Source: Catenulispora sp. EB89
GTDB taxonomy: Bacteria > Actinomycetota > Actinomycetes > Streptomycetales > Catenulisporaceae
NCBI RefSeq assembly: GCF_041261445.1
Contig: NZ_JBGCCU010000009.1
Coordinates: 186,001 to 250,000 of the forward strand
Direction of reading: 5' to 3'
Length of the DNA stretch: 64,000 nucleotides
Below, one piece after another: positions 25,359-34,204 of this stretch; the first letter of the stretch is position 1, and every line of letters starts with the position of its first letter. The position numbers and the translations under genes are program-made. The notes below the pieces were generated by a model, which saw only the letters and a program-made list of their open reading frames with translations, had not been told where the DNA came from and searched no databases.

Positions 25359-25388
25359 GGTGACTTGCCATCACCTGGACCCGGTGAT
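25359..25388. promoter_or_regulatory. Three-half-site operator, site 1
   Basis: GGTGA (25359-25363), 7 nt, TCACC (25371-25375), 7 nt, GGTGAT (25383-25388). Exactly the same half-sites and spacing occur at 31947-31976, and a one-mismatch version at 28166-28194. It lies just upstream of the small gene at 25335. Confidence 0.7.
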
Positions 25389-25403
25389 CCGTACCCGACA
25401 CGG

Positions 25404-28133
25404 CTACCGTGTCGGCCCGGTTCCCAGCAGGTGCAGCTCCCGGGCGCGCTGCACGGCCGAGGAGCGGTCCGTGGCCTGGAGCTTCGCGTAGATCCGGCGC
25501 ACGTGCGTCGAGACGGTGTTCACCGACACCGACAGCTCGCCGGCGATCTCCGGACGCGACAGGTTCGTCGGCAGGTACCGCAGCACCCGCAGCTCGGTCG
25601 CGCTCAGCTCCGGGGCCGGCCCCGCCCACGGGTTCACCGTCGCCGAGGCCGGAACCGCGCCGTGGATCACGTCCAGCACCTCGGTGAGCCACGGGCCGTA
25701 CGCCGAACGTAGCCGTGGCACGGACTCCAGCAAGGCGCCGGCGTCGGCCATCACGAACGGCAGGATCAAACGCTCGGGCTCCGACGCCGCCAGCGCACGG
25801 TCGACAGACTCCCACGCCCGATCCCGCGCCCCGACCGCATCGTGCGCGAGCCCCGCCAGCACATGCGCCTCGACCACCGTCGAGGCATGCGTCGTGTGGA
25901 TCGTCCCGTCGACGACCGCCGACGTCGCCGCCAGCGCCGCGCCCGGATCGCCGGAGACGAGCGCGATCACGGCCCGCGCGTTCGACACCTGAGCGGAGCC
26001 CGCCAGCGCGTCGTCCAGCGTGGCCAGCAGCGCCCGGGCCTCGGCGACCGCGCCGAGACGGGCCCGCGTCGCGGCCAGCCAGCCGACGACGAAGCCGCCC
26101 AGCACATGCGGATGCGACATCCCCGCCCGCATCTCGTACCCGGCCGTGAACTCCGCCTCGGCCTCGGCCATCCGGCCGCGCGCCAGATGCAGCAAGCCCC
26201 AGCTGAAGCGATGCAACACCCCGATGTCGGGCCCGGCGTCGGTGCGCAGCGCCTCGTCGGCCTGGGTCAGCGTCGCCTCGCAGCGGTCGAACTCGCCGTT
26301 GAAGACCTGCGTGCACGCCTGCGCGACCAACGCCGGCGCCAGGATCGGCGCGGTGTCCCAGCCGTGCTGCGCGGCCAGCGCCAGCGCCTGCTCGCTGATC
26401 CGGCGCGCGTCGGTGAAACTGTGCAATTTGGTGGCGAACCCCAGCTGCGCCAGCGCGGCCACCTCCAGGTACGGACGCCCGATGAACCGCGCCAGCTCCA
26501 CGGCCTCGGCCAGGTGCTTGGCCCCGTCGGAGAGCCCGAGGGACCAGGCCTCGACCATGCCCAGGTTCATCAACGCCACCACCCGCAGATCCGCGCCGAG
26601 CGCGATGTCCTCGGCGGAGGTGGAGAATGAGCCAGGACCGGAACCCGTGGGCGGCGCGGTGAGCAGTGCGGCGTGCCGCATCACCTCGGCCACGTCGCCA
26701 CGCCGCCGCGCCAGCTCCAGACTCAGCGCACTGACCGTCGCGTCGGCGCGCGCCGGCCGCTCCGGCGGCGAGTCGGTGATGCACGTCGTGGTGGCCGCCA
26801 GGTGTGCGGCGGCCTCGTCGAGCCGGCCGCGCCACAGGTCGAGCATCGCCCGCACGGCGCTCAGCTCCGGCAGGTCGGCCGTCGAGGGGGACGGGAAGGC
26901 GTCCAGCAGCGACTGCATGGTCTCCTGCTGGCCGTCCAGCATCAGGCCGAAGGAGTGGTTGCCGAACAGCTTTGCCGCCGCGTCCCAGTCGCCGGCCGCC
27001 TGTGTGTGCCGGACGGCCTCGACGACCATCCCGGCCTCCGTGAACCAGGCGGCGGCCCGCCGGTGCAGCCCGCGCACCTCGTCGGGATGGACGCGGCGCA
27101 GCTCCAGCTGCAGCAGGTCGGCGAACAGGTGGTGGTACCGGAACCAGGTGCGCTCGGCGTCCAGCGACACCACGAACGCGTTCGCGTCCTCCAGCCCCAG
27201 CAGGATCCGCTCCGAGCCCGGCCGGCCGGTGAGCACGTCGGCCAGGTCGCCGCTGATCCGGGTCAGGATCGAGGTGCGCAGCAGCATGTCCTGGACGTCC
27301 TGCGGCTGCCGGTCCAGCATCTCGGCGACCAGGTACTCGGCCACGGTGCGGTCGCTGCCGCCGAACTCGGTGACGAAGCGTTCCGGATCCGGGTGCCCCT
27401 GCAGCGACAGCACGGCCAGCCGGAGCCCGGCGGCCCAGCCCTCGGTGCGCTCGTGCAGCCGGGCCGTCGCGCCGTCGGACAGCACGATGCCGGAGGCCTT
27501 GAGCAGCGCGCGCGTCTCGTCCTCGGTGAAGCGCAGGTCGGCGGCGCGCAGCTCGGCCAGCCGGCCGTCCAGCCGCAGCCGGTGCAGCCGCAGCGGCAGG
27601 TCCCGGCGGGCGGCCAGGATCACGTGCGCGTTGTCCGGCAGCTGCGTGAGCATCCGGGTCAGCTGGGTCTGGGCCTCGGGGGATGTCAGCTCATGGACAT
27701 CGTCGATCAGCAGGCTGACACGGTCCGGGCACGCGGCCAGCTCGTCCAGGATGCGGTCGACGATCGCCTCGCTGCTGAAGTCCGGTGCGGCTACCGCCGG
27801 CAATTCCTCTGTGTGGTCGCGGTCCTGCGCCAGGCCCCGGACGGCGTCCCACACCGCGAGCCAGAACAGCTGGCCGTCGAGCTCGTGCTGGACCTGGACG
27901 ATCGCCGGCCGGTGGCTCTGCTCCTGGCGGTCGGACCAGGAGCGCAGCAGGGAGGACTTTCCGCTGCCGGCCGGTGCGGTAATGATCGTCACTGTGCGGC
28001 TCGCGGCCTGTTCCAGCGCCGCCAGCAGCCGCTGCCGGGCGATCAGGTGCGGATGCCCCGGCCCGGTCGGCATGTCACGGTAGGAGGAGTGCAGGGGAGC
28101 TGCTGGGATGACCGACACTCTCCACTCGACCAT
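25404..28133 (-). CDS. LAL/MalT-type ATP-dependent LuxR regulator
   Basis: About 909 residues (ATG 28133; GTG 28145 is an alternative). Order: AAA-type ATPase domain with Walker A APAGSGKSSLLRSW (about 55-70) and Walker B VSLLIDDVHEL; winged-helix STAND region (WAAGLRLAVLSLQGH, RYHHLFADLLQLELRR); a long helical TPR-like segment (about 400-820); and a C-terminal LuxR helix-turn-helix, LSATELRVLRYLPTNLSRPE with SVNTVSTHVRRIYAKLQA. Such proteins bind ATP and an inducer, oligomerise and activate promoters with repeated sites. It faces an SDR gene across an intergenic region holding a copy of the three-half-site operator. Confidence 0.92.
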   Translation of the reverse strand: MVEWRVSVIPAAPLHSSYRDMPTGPGHPHLIARQRLLAALEQAASRTVTIITAPAGSGKSSLLRSWSDRQEQSHRPAIVQVQHELDGQLFWLAVWDAVRGLAQDRDHTEELPAVAAPDFSSEAIVDRILDELAACPDRVSLLIDDVHELTSPEAQTQLTRMLTQLPDNAHVILAARRDLPLRLHRLRLDGRLAELRAADLRFTEDETRALLKASGIVLSDGATARLHERTEGWAAGLRLAVLSLQGHPDPERFVTEFGGSDRTVAEYLVAEMLDRQPQDVQDMLLRTSILTRISGDLADVLTGRPGSERILLGLEDANAFVVSLDAERTWFRYHHLFADLLQLELRRVHPDEVRGLHRRAAAWFTEAGMVVEAVRHTQAAGDWDAAAKLFGNHSFGLMLDGQQETMQSLLDAFPSPSTADLPELSAVRAMLDLWRGRLDEAAAHLAATTTCITDSPPERPARADATVSALSLELARRRGDVAEVMRHAALLTAPPTGSGPGSFSTSAEDIALGADLRVVALMNLGMVEAWSLGLSDGAKHLAEAVELARFIGRPYLEVAALAQLGFATKLHSFTDARRISEQALALAAQHGWDTAPILAPALVAQACTQVFNGEFDRCEATLTQADEALRTDAGPDIGVLHRFSWGLLHLARGRMAEAEAEFTAGYEMRAGMSHPHVLGGFVVGWLAATRARLGAVAEARALLATLDDALAGSAQVSNARAVIALVSGDPGAALAATSAVVDGTIHTTHASTVVEAHVLAGLAHDAVGARDRAWESVDRALAASEPERLILPFVMADAGALLESVPRLRSAYGPWLTEVLDVIHGAVPASATVNPWAGPAPELSATELRVLRYLPTNLSRPEIAGELSVSVNTVSTHVRRIYAKLQATDRSSAVQRARELHLLGTGPTR

Positions 28134-28165
28134 TACGCGCAACACCTGTCAACGCGCCACCTCGA

Positions 28166-28194
28166 TCACCTGATCCGGATGACGCGCGATCACC
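28166..28194. promoter_or_regulatory. Three-half-site operator, site 3 (one mismatch)
   Basis: TCACC (28166-28170), 7 nt, GATGA (28178-28182), 7 nt, TCACC (28190-28194): the same 12-bp periodic alternation as sites 1 and 2, in the opposite phase and with one mismatch in the middle. It lies 33 bp before the LAL start and 80 bp before the SDR start. Confidence 0.6.
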
Positions 28195-28274
28195 TGACCG
28201 GTGGTCATCCTGAACGTCAGGACGAGGAATCGGCAGACGCCGCACGCGGCGTCGTGAGAGACAAGGTGATGGAG

Positions 28275-28955
28275 ATGACCGAGCGTGTCGCGTTGGTCGT
28301 CGGCGCCGGCGGGCCCCTGGGCCGGTCGGTCGTGGACAAGCTGGTAGCGGCCGGGTACCGCGTGGCCGGGGCGGACCGGAACAAGGACGGCCTGGAGGCG
28401 CTGCCGCCGCAGGTGCTGCGCGTCCCGGGCGACGCCACCGACCCGGAGGACGCACGGCGTGTCGTGGAGACCGTGGTCTCCGAGCTGGGGACCCCGGCGG
28501 TGCTGGTGAACACGATCGGCGCCTACGGCCTGGGCGAGGCGCTGGCCGCGACGCCGGACCAGCTGCGGCTGATGATGGACGTGAACCTGGGGCCGGCGCT
28601 GTGGCTGACGCAGGCGGTGGTACCCCACATGCGGGACGCCGGCGGCGGGTCGATCGCGTTCGTGTCCTCGCGCTGGGGCGCCGAGGCGGAGGCGGGGGTG
28701 GCGGCGTACAGCCTGAGCAAGGCGGCGCTGAACCACCTGGTGGTGGTGCTGAACCACGAGCTGCGGGAGTCGGGGATCCGGGTGAACGCGGTGGCGCCGC
28801 AGCTGATCGACACGCCGCTGAACCGGTCGTTCCTGCCGGCGGACGTGATGGCGCACGCGACGGCGCCGGAGGCGATCGCCGATCAGCTGGTGCATCTGGT
28901 GACGGACGCCGGTGGGCCGGTGTCGGGGGCGGTTCTGCCTGCGTACGGGTTCTGA
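28275..28955 (+). CDS. Short-chain dehydrogenase/reductase
   Basis: A 226-residue Rossmann-fold enzyme. ATG 28275 has AAGG 8 nt upstream; an ATG two codons earlier is possible. Cofactor turn VVGAGGPLGRSV, Asp at the end of beta2 (VAGADRNKDG, hinting at NAD preference), VNTIGAYG in place of NNAG, and catalytic Ser and YxxxK in FVSSRWG and AAYSLSKAALNH. Substrate not predictable. Divergent from the LAL regulator, with a shared operator region. A GC-rich hairpin terminator follows. Confidence 0.9.
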   Translation: MTERVALVVGAGGPLGRSVVDKLVAAGYRVAGADRNKDGLEALPPQVLRVPGDATDPEDARRVVETVVSELGTPAVLVNTIGAYGLGEALAATPDQLRLMMDVNLGPALWLTQAVVPHMRDAGGGSIAFVSSRWGAEAEAGVAAYSLSKAALNHLVVVLNHELRESGIRVNAVAPQLIDTPLNRSFLPADVMAHATAPEAIADQLVHLVTDAGGPVSGAVLPAYGF

Positions 28956-28960
28956 TGTAG

Positions 28961-28984
28961 CTGGTGCTGGTGCTGGTGCTGGTG
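28961..28984. repeat. Four tandem CTGGTG hexamers
   Basis: Four perfect copies of the 6-mer CTGGTG immediately after the SDR stop codon, before the terminator hairpin. Confidence 0.85.
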
Positions 28985-28988
28985 CTGT

Positions 28989-29029
28989 GCGGCCGGTCCG
29001 GGATCTCGATGAGGTCCCGGACCGGCCGC
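28989..29029. terminator. Perfect 15-bp hairpin between convergent SDR and MBL genes
   Basis: GCGGCCGGTCCGGGA (28989-29003) pairs perfectly with TCCCGGACCGGCCGC (29015-29029) around an 11-nt loop. Placed 33 nt after the SDR stop and 17 nt before the end of the convergent operon, so it can work in both directions. Confidence 0.88.
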
Positions 29030-29046
29030 CTGGTTTCGCTATCAGG

Positions 29047-30117
29047 CTACGGATGCACCTGCGACCCGACCCCGAGGTCCAGCCGGATCGACTCCAGCAG
29101 CACGAAGGCGTGGCTCTGCGTGTAGACGTCCGCCGCGGCCAGCACGCCGGTGTACTTCTTGATGACCGGGTCGGAGGCGTACTTGGTCTGCGCCTCCTGG
29201 TAGGTCTTCACCGCGGCCCACGAGTTGTCGCCGTACTTGGCGAAGAACGGAGTGGGGTCGACCGCCGTCAGCGCGGCCTTCACTCCGGCTATGAGGTCGT
29301 TGACGTACTGCTGGTAGAGCATCATGTCGTCGCGGGTGCCCAGGCGTCCCATGTGGCCGCCGACGTAGTGCTGCCACGGAAACGCCAGTGCCTTGCCCGG
29401 CACTGCCAGCGAGCCGGGCACGTCCTCGTTCAGGTTGAAGCTGTCGAACGGCACCCAGCCGGGCAGGTTGATGTCGACCAGCATCAGGGTGTCGTGGTCG
29501 GGGAAGTGGATGTAGATGTTGTCGGGGGTGTGGTTGGTGCCCAGGTGCGCCAGCTCGATGCGCTCTCCGCCGATGTGCAGGGTGCGGCGCTCGGTGAACG
29601 TCTCGTCGGGGGCCGGCCGCGCCGGGTCGTTGTCGCGGAGCAGCAGGGTGCGGGTCTCGGCGTGTCCGATGCGGGTCACGTCCCGTCCGAACAACGACGA
29701 GGCACCGAGGTGGTCGGCGTGGTGGTGCGAGTAGACGATGTGCGTGACCTTGTTCGAGGTGCCGTTGGCGGCGGCCACCTCGTCGACGGCACGCTGGAGG
29801 TTGTGGCCGATCGTCGGCGGCGCGTCGAACAGGACCACGCCGTCCTTCGTGGTCAGGAACGCGGACATGTAGGTGCTGTCGGTGACCCAGTAGAGGTTCC
29901 GCTGGATGCGGCCGACGTGGTAGCCCTGCGCGTTGACGGCCGGGCCGAGTGCGGACGGCGGGATCGGGGCGTAATCGGGGAGGTCGGAGCCGGTATCCGC
30001 AGATGCGGGTCCGGCGAGGACGCCGCCTGCCACGCCGGCCAGGGCCGGGACCGCGGCGACGGTCGCCGAGCGGGTCAGGAACGAACGGCGGTTGGTGCGG
30101 GAGTCGAGCACTGACAT
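29047..30117 (-). CDS. Tat-exported metallo-beta-lactamase-fold hydrolase 2
   Basis: A 356-residue paralogue of the hydrolase at 23921-25021. ATG 30117 follows AAAGG by 11 nt. Twin-arginine signal SRTNRRSFLTRSATVAAVPA; zinc motif YSHHHADHLG; GTNHTPDN and LVDINLPGW supply further ligands. Last gene of an operon with a luciferase-like flavin enzyme and an NADP-binding reductase, so it may hydrolyse an ester or lactone linked to that pathway. Confidence 0.9.
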   Translation of the reverse strand: MSVLDSRTNRRSFLTRSATVAAVPALAGVAGGVLAGPASADTGSDLPDYAPIPPSALGPAVNAQGYHVGRIQRNLYWVTDSTYMSAFLTTKDGVVLFDAPPTIGHNLQRAVDEVAAANGTSNKVTHIVYSHHHADHLGASSLFGRDVTRIGHAETRTLLLRDNDPARPAPDETFTERRTLHIGGERIELAHLGTNHTPDNIYIHFPDHDTLMLVDINLPGWVPFDSFNLNEDVPGSLAVPGKALAFPWQHYVGGHMGRLGTRDDMMLYQQYVNDLIAGVKAALTAVDPTPFFAKYGDNSWAAVKTYQEAQTKYASDPVIKKYTGVLAAADVYTQSHAFVLLESIRLDLGVGSQVHP

Positions 30118-30162
30118 GGTGCGCACTGCCTTTCGGCCGAAGGGGTTGATCAGAGCACGGAA

Positions 30163-30825
30163 TCAGAGGTCTGACACAGACGTGGAAAGTGCCGGGAAGC
30201 GCGCCAGCATCGCCTCCAGCTCGGTCGCGGCGACGTTCGCGCCGAAGGCCTCGCTGCCGGGCTGGAGGCGTACGCCTTCGGCCAGCGGCCCGGCGATGAC
30301 CGGGTCGAATCCGAAGGCGTCGACGAGGTGCGCGACGGCGTCCCGGTCGCGCGGGTCGTCGGCGGCTATGGCGATGGCTTTGCGGCCGGGGGTGCCGGTG
30401 CGGCGGCCGCCCTCGTCCAGGTCGTGGTAGCCCATGTGATTGAAGGCTTTGACGACGTGCGCGTCGTGGAAGTAGGCCTGCACGAGCTGGCTGGAGGTGG
30501 TGCGGGGGTCGGTGAGGTCGGGGCGGATGCCGTCGATCTCCCACCAGTAGTTCATGGCGTCGATGACCAGCTTGTTCTGGAGGAGGTCGGCGGGGATGTC
30601 CCGGAACTTCCCCAGCGGCAGGGCCAGGATGACGATGTCGGCCTCGGCTGCGGCGGTCGCCGTGGTGACCGCTGAGGCGCCGGGCGTGAGGATTTCGACG
30701 GTCAGCGCGATCTTGGCGGGGTCTCCGGAGCCGGCGACGAGGACGCGGTAACCCGCTGCCAGTGCCAGCCGTGCGAGCACGGTTCCGACCTTGCCGGCGC
30801 CGAGGATGCCGATGGTCTGAGCCAC
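30163..30825 (-). CDS. NADPH-dependent F420 reductase-like oxidoreductase
   Basis: A 220-residue protein with an N-terminal Rossmann fold: [20 protein letters not shown], then [13 protein letters not shown] and [13 protein letters not shown], the family's block after the fourth strand. [13 protein letters not shown] follows. These are hallmarks of the F420:NADP oxidoreductase/NAD-binding family used by actinobacteria to supply reduced F420 or a related carrier. It starts 3 nt after the stop of the luciferase-like gene, so the two are coupled. It may reduce the flavin or deazaflavin cofactor used by that enzyme. Confidence 0.87.
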   Translation of the reverse strand: MAQTIGILGAGKVGTVLARLALAAGYRVLVAGSGDPAKIALTVEILTPGASAVTTATAAAEADIVILALPLGKFRDIPADLLQNKLVIDAMNYWWEIDGIRPDLTDPRTTSSQLVQAYFHDAHVVKAFNHMGYHDLDEGGRRTGTPGRKAIAIAADDPRDRDAVAHLVDAFGFDPVIAGPLAEGVRLQPGSEAFGANVAATELEAMLARFPALSTSVSDL

Positions 30826-30828
30826 GGA

Positions 30829-31860
30829 TCAGCCCGCCAGCAGGTCGCGGACCATCGGCACGACCCGCGTGCCGAACAGTTCCACGGTGCGCAGCCGTGC
30901 GCTGATGGGCTGTGCGCCGTTGGTGTAGATGAGGTCGAACCGGCCCACGCCGAGGGCCTTGATGGCGTCGGCCATCTTCCGTGCGACGGTCTCCGGGGAG
31001 CCGACGTAGAGCGAGCCGTGCTCGACTTCGGCCTCGTACTCGTGCTTGCGGATCGGCGGCCAGCCGCGCAGCGCGCCGATGCGGTCGCGGATCACCTTGT
31101 AGTGCGGCCAGTGCAGCTCCCGGGCCTGCTCGTCGGTGTCGGCGATGAAGCCCGGGGAGTGCATGCCGACCGGGTGCGCGGTGGTCTCGAACTGCTCGGC
31201 GGCGCGCTGGTAGAGGTCGACGTAGGGGGCGAAGCGTGCCGGCGAGCCGCCGATGATCGCGATCATCAGGGGGAGGCCGTACTGCGCGGTGCGGACCACC
31301 GACTGCGGTGTGCCGCCGACGCCGACCCAGGTGGTGAGGCGGCCGGATTCGGTCTTGGGGTAGACGTCGGCGCCGTCCAGCGCGGGGCGCTTGGTGCCGG
31401 TCCAGGTGACCGGCTTCTCCTCCAGGAGCTTGGCGAACAGGTCGAGCTTCTCCTCGAACAGGACGTCGTAGTCGCGCAGGTCGTAGCCGAAGAGCGGGAA
31501 CGACTCGGTGAAGGATCCGCGTCCGAGGATGATCTCCGCGCGGCCGTTGGAGAGGGCGTCGAGGGTCGAGAAGCGCTGGAAGACGCGGACCGGGTCGTCG
31601 GAGCTGAGGACGGTCACGCCGGAGGACAGGTGGATGCGCTCGGTGCGCGTGGCGATGCCGGCCAGGACGGTTTCCGGGCTGGAGATGGCGAACTCGGGGC
31701 GGTGGTGCTCGCCGAGGGCGATGACGTCGACGCCGATCTGGTCGGCCAGGACCGCCTCGTCGAGGACCTGGCGGATGGCGCGGGCGTCGGAGACGGGGGC
31801 GCCGGTGTCGTCTTCGGGGACGTCGCCGAAGGTGTCGAGGCCGAAGACAAGGTCAGACAT
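30829..31860 (-). CDS. Luciferase-like (LLM-class) flavin-dependent oxidoreductase
   Basis: 343 residues; ATG 31860 follows AGGAG. TIM-barrel landmarks of the bacterial-luciferase family: VDVIALGEHHRPEFAIS, ERIHLSSGVTVLSSDDPVRV, LDALSNGRAEIILGRGSFTE, and GSPETVARKMADAIKAL near the C-terminus. It uses FMN or F420. First gene of an operon with an NADP-binding reductase and an exported hydrolase. A three-half-site operator lies 87-116 bp upstream. Confidence 0.93.
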   Translation of the reverse strand: MSDLVFGLDTFGDVPEDDTGAPVSDARAIRQVLDEAVLADQIGVDVIALGEHHRPEFAISSPETVLAGIATRTERIHLSSGVTVLSSDDPVRVFQRFSTLDALSNGRAEIILGRGSFTESFPLFGYDLRDYDVLFEEKLDLFAKLLEEKPVTWTGTKRPALDGADVYPKTESGRLTTWVGVGGTPQSVVRTAQYGLPLMIAIIGGSPARFAPYVDLYQRAAEQFETTAHPVGMHSPGFIADTDEQARELHWPHYKVIRDRIGALRGWPPIRKHEYEAEVEHGSLYVGSPETVARKMADAIKALGVGRFDLIYTNGAQPISARLRTVELFGTRVVPMVRDLLAG

Positions 31861-31946
31861 GGGGACTCCTGGTCGAGATGTGGTTCTGGTGCGGTTCTTG
31901 AAGCGGCGCTGTGCGGCCTGCCTGCACACAGCTTCGGTGTGGACCA

Positions 31947-31976
31947 GGTGAGTCCCCATCACCCGAAGGCGGTGAT
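31947..31976. promoter_or_regulatory. Three-half-site operator, site 2
   Basis: GGTGA (31947-31951), 7 nt, TCACC (31959-31963), 7 nt, GGTGAT (31971-31976), identical in layout to 25359-25388. It sits between the divergent luciferase-like operon and a decayed gene at 32017. Confidence 0.7.
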
Positions 31977-32016
31977 ATCTGCCCGCATTGGGCGCTGACA
32001 ACGAACGGAGCCCGCC

Positions 32017-32404
32017 ATGAACGCAGCCGCTGCTACAGGTATCGCCGCCACACCCGCCGAGGCCTTCAGGCGCAGCCTGGACGCCTTCCTCGCCAAGGAC
32101 ATGAGGGCCTGGGCGGACCTGTGTGCCGAGGATGTGCTGGTCGAGTTCCCCTTCTCGCCGGAGGGGCTGCCGTCGCGGCGGCGACGGCATCGCGGCGATG
32201 ACCGTGGCCCCGGGTCTGACCAGGACACCGGCGACAGCAGTGGTGCCGCCCGAGGAATTCGCCGACGTCGCCGCACACCAGGCGCTCGACCGCCCGCTGA
32301 CGCCAGAGGACACGGCCGCGGTCGTCGCGATGCTGGCGCGGGACGATGCGGCGGCGCTGACGGGGCAGACGCTGGTCGCGGATGGGGGATTGGTGCTGAT
32401 GTGA
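32017..32404 (+). pseudogene. Deletion-fused remnant: SnoaL-like N-terminus joined out of frame to an SDR C-terminus
   Basis: Frame 1 from ATG 32017 encodes the start of a SnoaL/NTF2-like protein (ATPAEAFRRSLDAFLAKDMR, AWADLCAEDVLVEFPFSPEG), then turns into Arg-rich nonsense after about 32170. Frame 2 from about 32186 encodes the last 70 or so residues of a short-chain dehydrogenase (VAPGLTRTPATAVVPPEEFA, AALTGQTLVADGGLVLM) ending at 32404. A deletion in the CGGCGGCGACGG-rich stretch near 32170-32190 joined two neighbouring genes. No functional product is expected. The stretch 31861-32452 holds no other gene. Confidence 0.8.
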
Positions 32405-32452
32405 GGTTGTCGGGGGCCGCGATTTCGCGGGCTGAGTCGAGGTGATGCCCCG

Positions 32453-34204
32453 TCATCGCACCATCGACCTCCACGTGCCCCACAGCGTCGCGTACCGGCC
32501 GTCGCGTGCGAGCAGTTCGTCGTGGGTGCCGTTTTCGACGATGGCTCCGTCCTCCATCACCAGGATGCGGTCGCAGGCCCGCGCCTGCGACAGCCGGTGT
32601 GCGACGACGAGCGCGGTGCGGCCGCGGGCCAGGGCGGTGGCGGCTTGTTCCAGGTCGCGGGCGTGGGCGCTGCCGGCTTCGGCGCTGGCTTCGTCGAGGA
32701 CGACGATCGGGGGGTCGGCCAGGACTATGCGCGCCAGGGCGAGTTGCTGCGCTTGGGCGGCGTCGAGGTGGAGGCCGTCGGAGCCGATGGGGGTGTCCAG
32801 GCCGGCGGGGAGGGTGGCGGCCCAGCGTGCGCCGACGGTCGCCAGGGCGGCGCGCAGCCGGTCGTCGGTGGCGGCGGGGGCGGCCAGGGTCAGGTCGTCG
32901 CGCAGGGTGCCGGTGAAGACGTGCGCGTCCTGGGCGACCATGCCGATCCAGCGGGCCCGGCCGGTTTCGTCGAGGGCCGCGGTGTCGACGGCGTCCCGCG
33001 CGTCGCGCAGCGCGGTCGTGCCGGACGTCGGCGGCAGGAGCCCGGCGATGATCGCGGCGAGCGTCGACTTGCCCGCGCCGCTGGCGCCGACGATGGCGAT
33101 GGACGTGCCCGCCGGGACGGTGAAGTCGGCGGCGTGTACGACCTCTGTCTCGCCGTCGTAGCTGTGGCGCACGCCGCGCACATCGATCGTCACCGGCCCC
33201 TCCGGCGCACGCACGGGTTCGTGCTCTGCGAAGGGCATCCGGGCGACGCCCACGATGCGAGTCAGGGCGGCACCGGCACGCTGGACGTCGTCGAACGAGT
33301 TCAACAGCGTCCCGAGCGGGTCGAACAGCCGGTGGAACAGCAGCGCGGCGGCAGCCACCGCGCCGACGGCGATGGCGTGGTCGTGCACCAGGAGTGAGCC
33401 GGTGAGCAGGATCGCTGACAGGCCGAGCGCTTCGGCGGCGTTCATCGACTTGGTCAGCCAGAGCGACAGACTCAGGGCACTGATGCCCGCCTCGGTGGCG
33501 CGCGCGGAGGCTGCGGCGACGCGGGCGGACTGCAACGGCGCCATGTCGTACGCCTCGACCGTCGCGGCTCCATGCAGGGACTCGAGAATCGCCTGCGTAC
33601 GTTCTGCGGCGGCACGGCGTTCGGCGGCGTACCGTGCGCCGGCCTTCGGAAGGTAGGCACGCAGGCTGACGGCGTAGACCGGCACGACAATGACGAACGC
33701 GGCAGCGAGCCGCCAGTCGAGCGAGCCGAAGCCGACAAGCGAAACGGCGACGGTCACCGCAGCGGCGAAGACCTCGGCGAGTAGCGGCGCCGCCTCCGAG
33801 AAGATCTCCATGTCCTCCGTCACGCGCGAGGACACATCGCCGCTGCCGGCTTCGTGCACGATCGTCGCGTCCAGCGCCATGATCCGGGCAAGGATGCGTT
33901 CGCGCAGTCCGGCGGTGATGCGGGACGCCAGGACAACGATCGCACGCTGAGCCAGCGCGCTCAGGACCGCGCCACCGATCCCGGCCACGGCGAGCAACGC
34001 TATGAGCGGCAGGGCCTGGTCACGATGCCTGCTGCCGACCACGTCGACGAGCACGCCGAACAGCAGCGGGCCGCAGACCGTGGCTACGGCGGAGGTGACG
34101 GTCCAGACGGCGGTCGCGGCGCAGTCGCGGGGGTGGCGGCGGGCCATGCGGGCGATCGTGGAGAGGGCTTGGCGGCCGGTGGCTATGGGGAGCGTGGCCG
34201 TCAT
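32453..34204 (-). CDS. ABC exporter half-transporter, subunit with intact Walker motifs and degenerate signature
   Basis: A 583-residue type IV exporter. The six-helix transmembrane domain covers about 1-320; the nucleotide-binding domain has Walker A GASGAGKSTLAAI, Q-loop GMVAQDAHVF, Walker B IVVLDEASAE with the catalytic Glu, and H-loop VVAHRLSQ. The signature LSGGQ is replaced by LDAAQAQQLALAR. The ATG overlaps the stop of the partner gene by 4 nt (ATGA). With the partner it forms a heterodimer having one consensus ATP site, as in TmrAB or BmrCD. Substrate unknown. Confidence 0.92.
   Translation of the reverse strand: MTATLPIATGRQALSTIARMARRHPRDCAATAVWTVTSAVATVCGPLLFGVLVDVVGSRHRDQALPLIALLAVAGIGGAVLSALAQRAIVVLASRITAGLRERILARIMALDATIVHEAGSGDVSSRVTEDMEIFSEAAPLLAEVFAAAVTVAVSLVGFGSLDWRLAAAFVIVVPVYAVSLRAYLPKAGARYAAERRAAAERTQAILESLHGAATVEAYDMAPLQSARVAAASARATEAGISALSLSLWLTKSMNAAEALGLSAILLTGSLLVHDHAIAVGAVAAAALLFHRLFDPLGTLLNSFDDVQRAGAALTRIVGVARMPFAEHEPVRAPEGPVTIDVRGVRHSYDGETEVVHAADFTVPAGTSIAIVGASGAGKSTLAAIIAGLLPPTSGTTALRDARDAVDTAALDETGRARWIGMVAQDAHVFTGTLRDDLTLAAPAATDDRLRAALATVGARWAATLPAGLDTPIGSDGLHLDAAQAQQLALARIVLADPPIVVLDEASAEAGSAHARDLEQAATALARGRTALVVAHRLSQARACDRILVMEDGAIVENGTHDELLARDGRYATLWGTWRSMVR

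Noticed and set aside
26673-28955. A 760-codon plus-strand frame
   Set aside because: Only its last 227 codons are real (the SDR); the rest is the antisense of the LAL regulator.
28961-28984. CTGGTG hexamer repeats as a regulator-binding array
   Set aside because: They are immediately after a stop codon and before a terminator between convergent genes; slippage is a simpler explanation.
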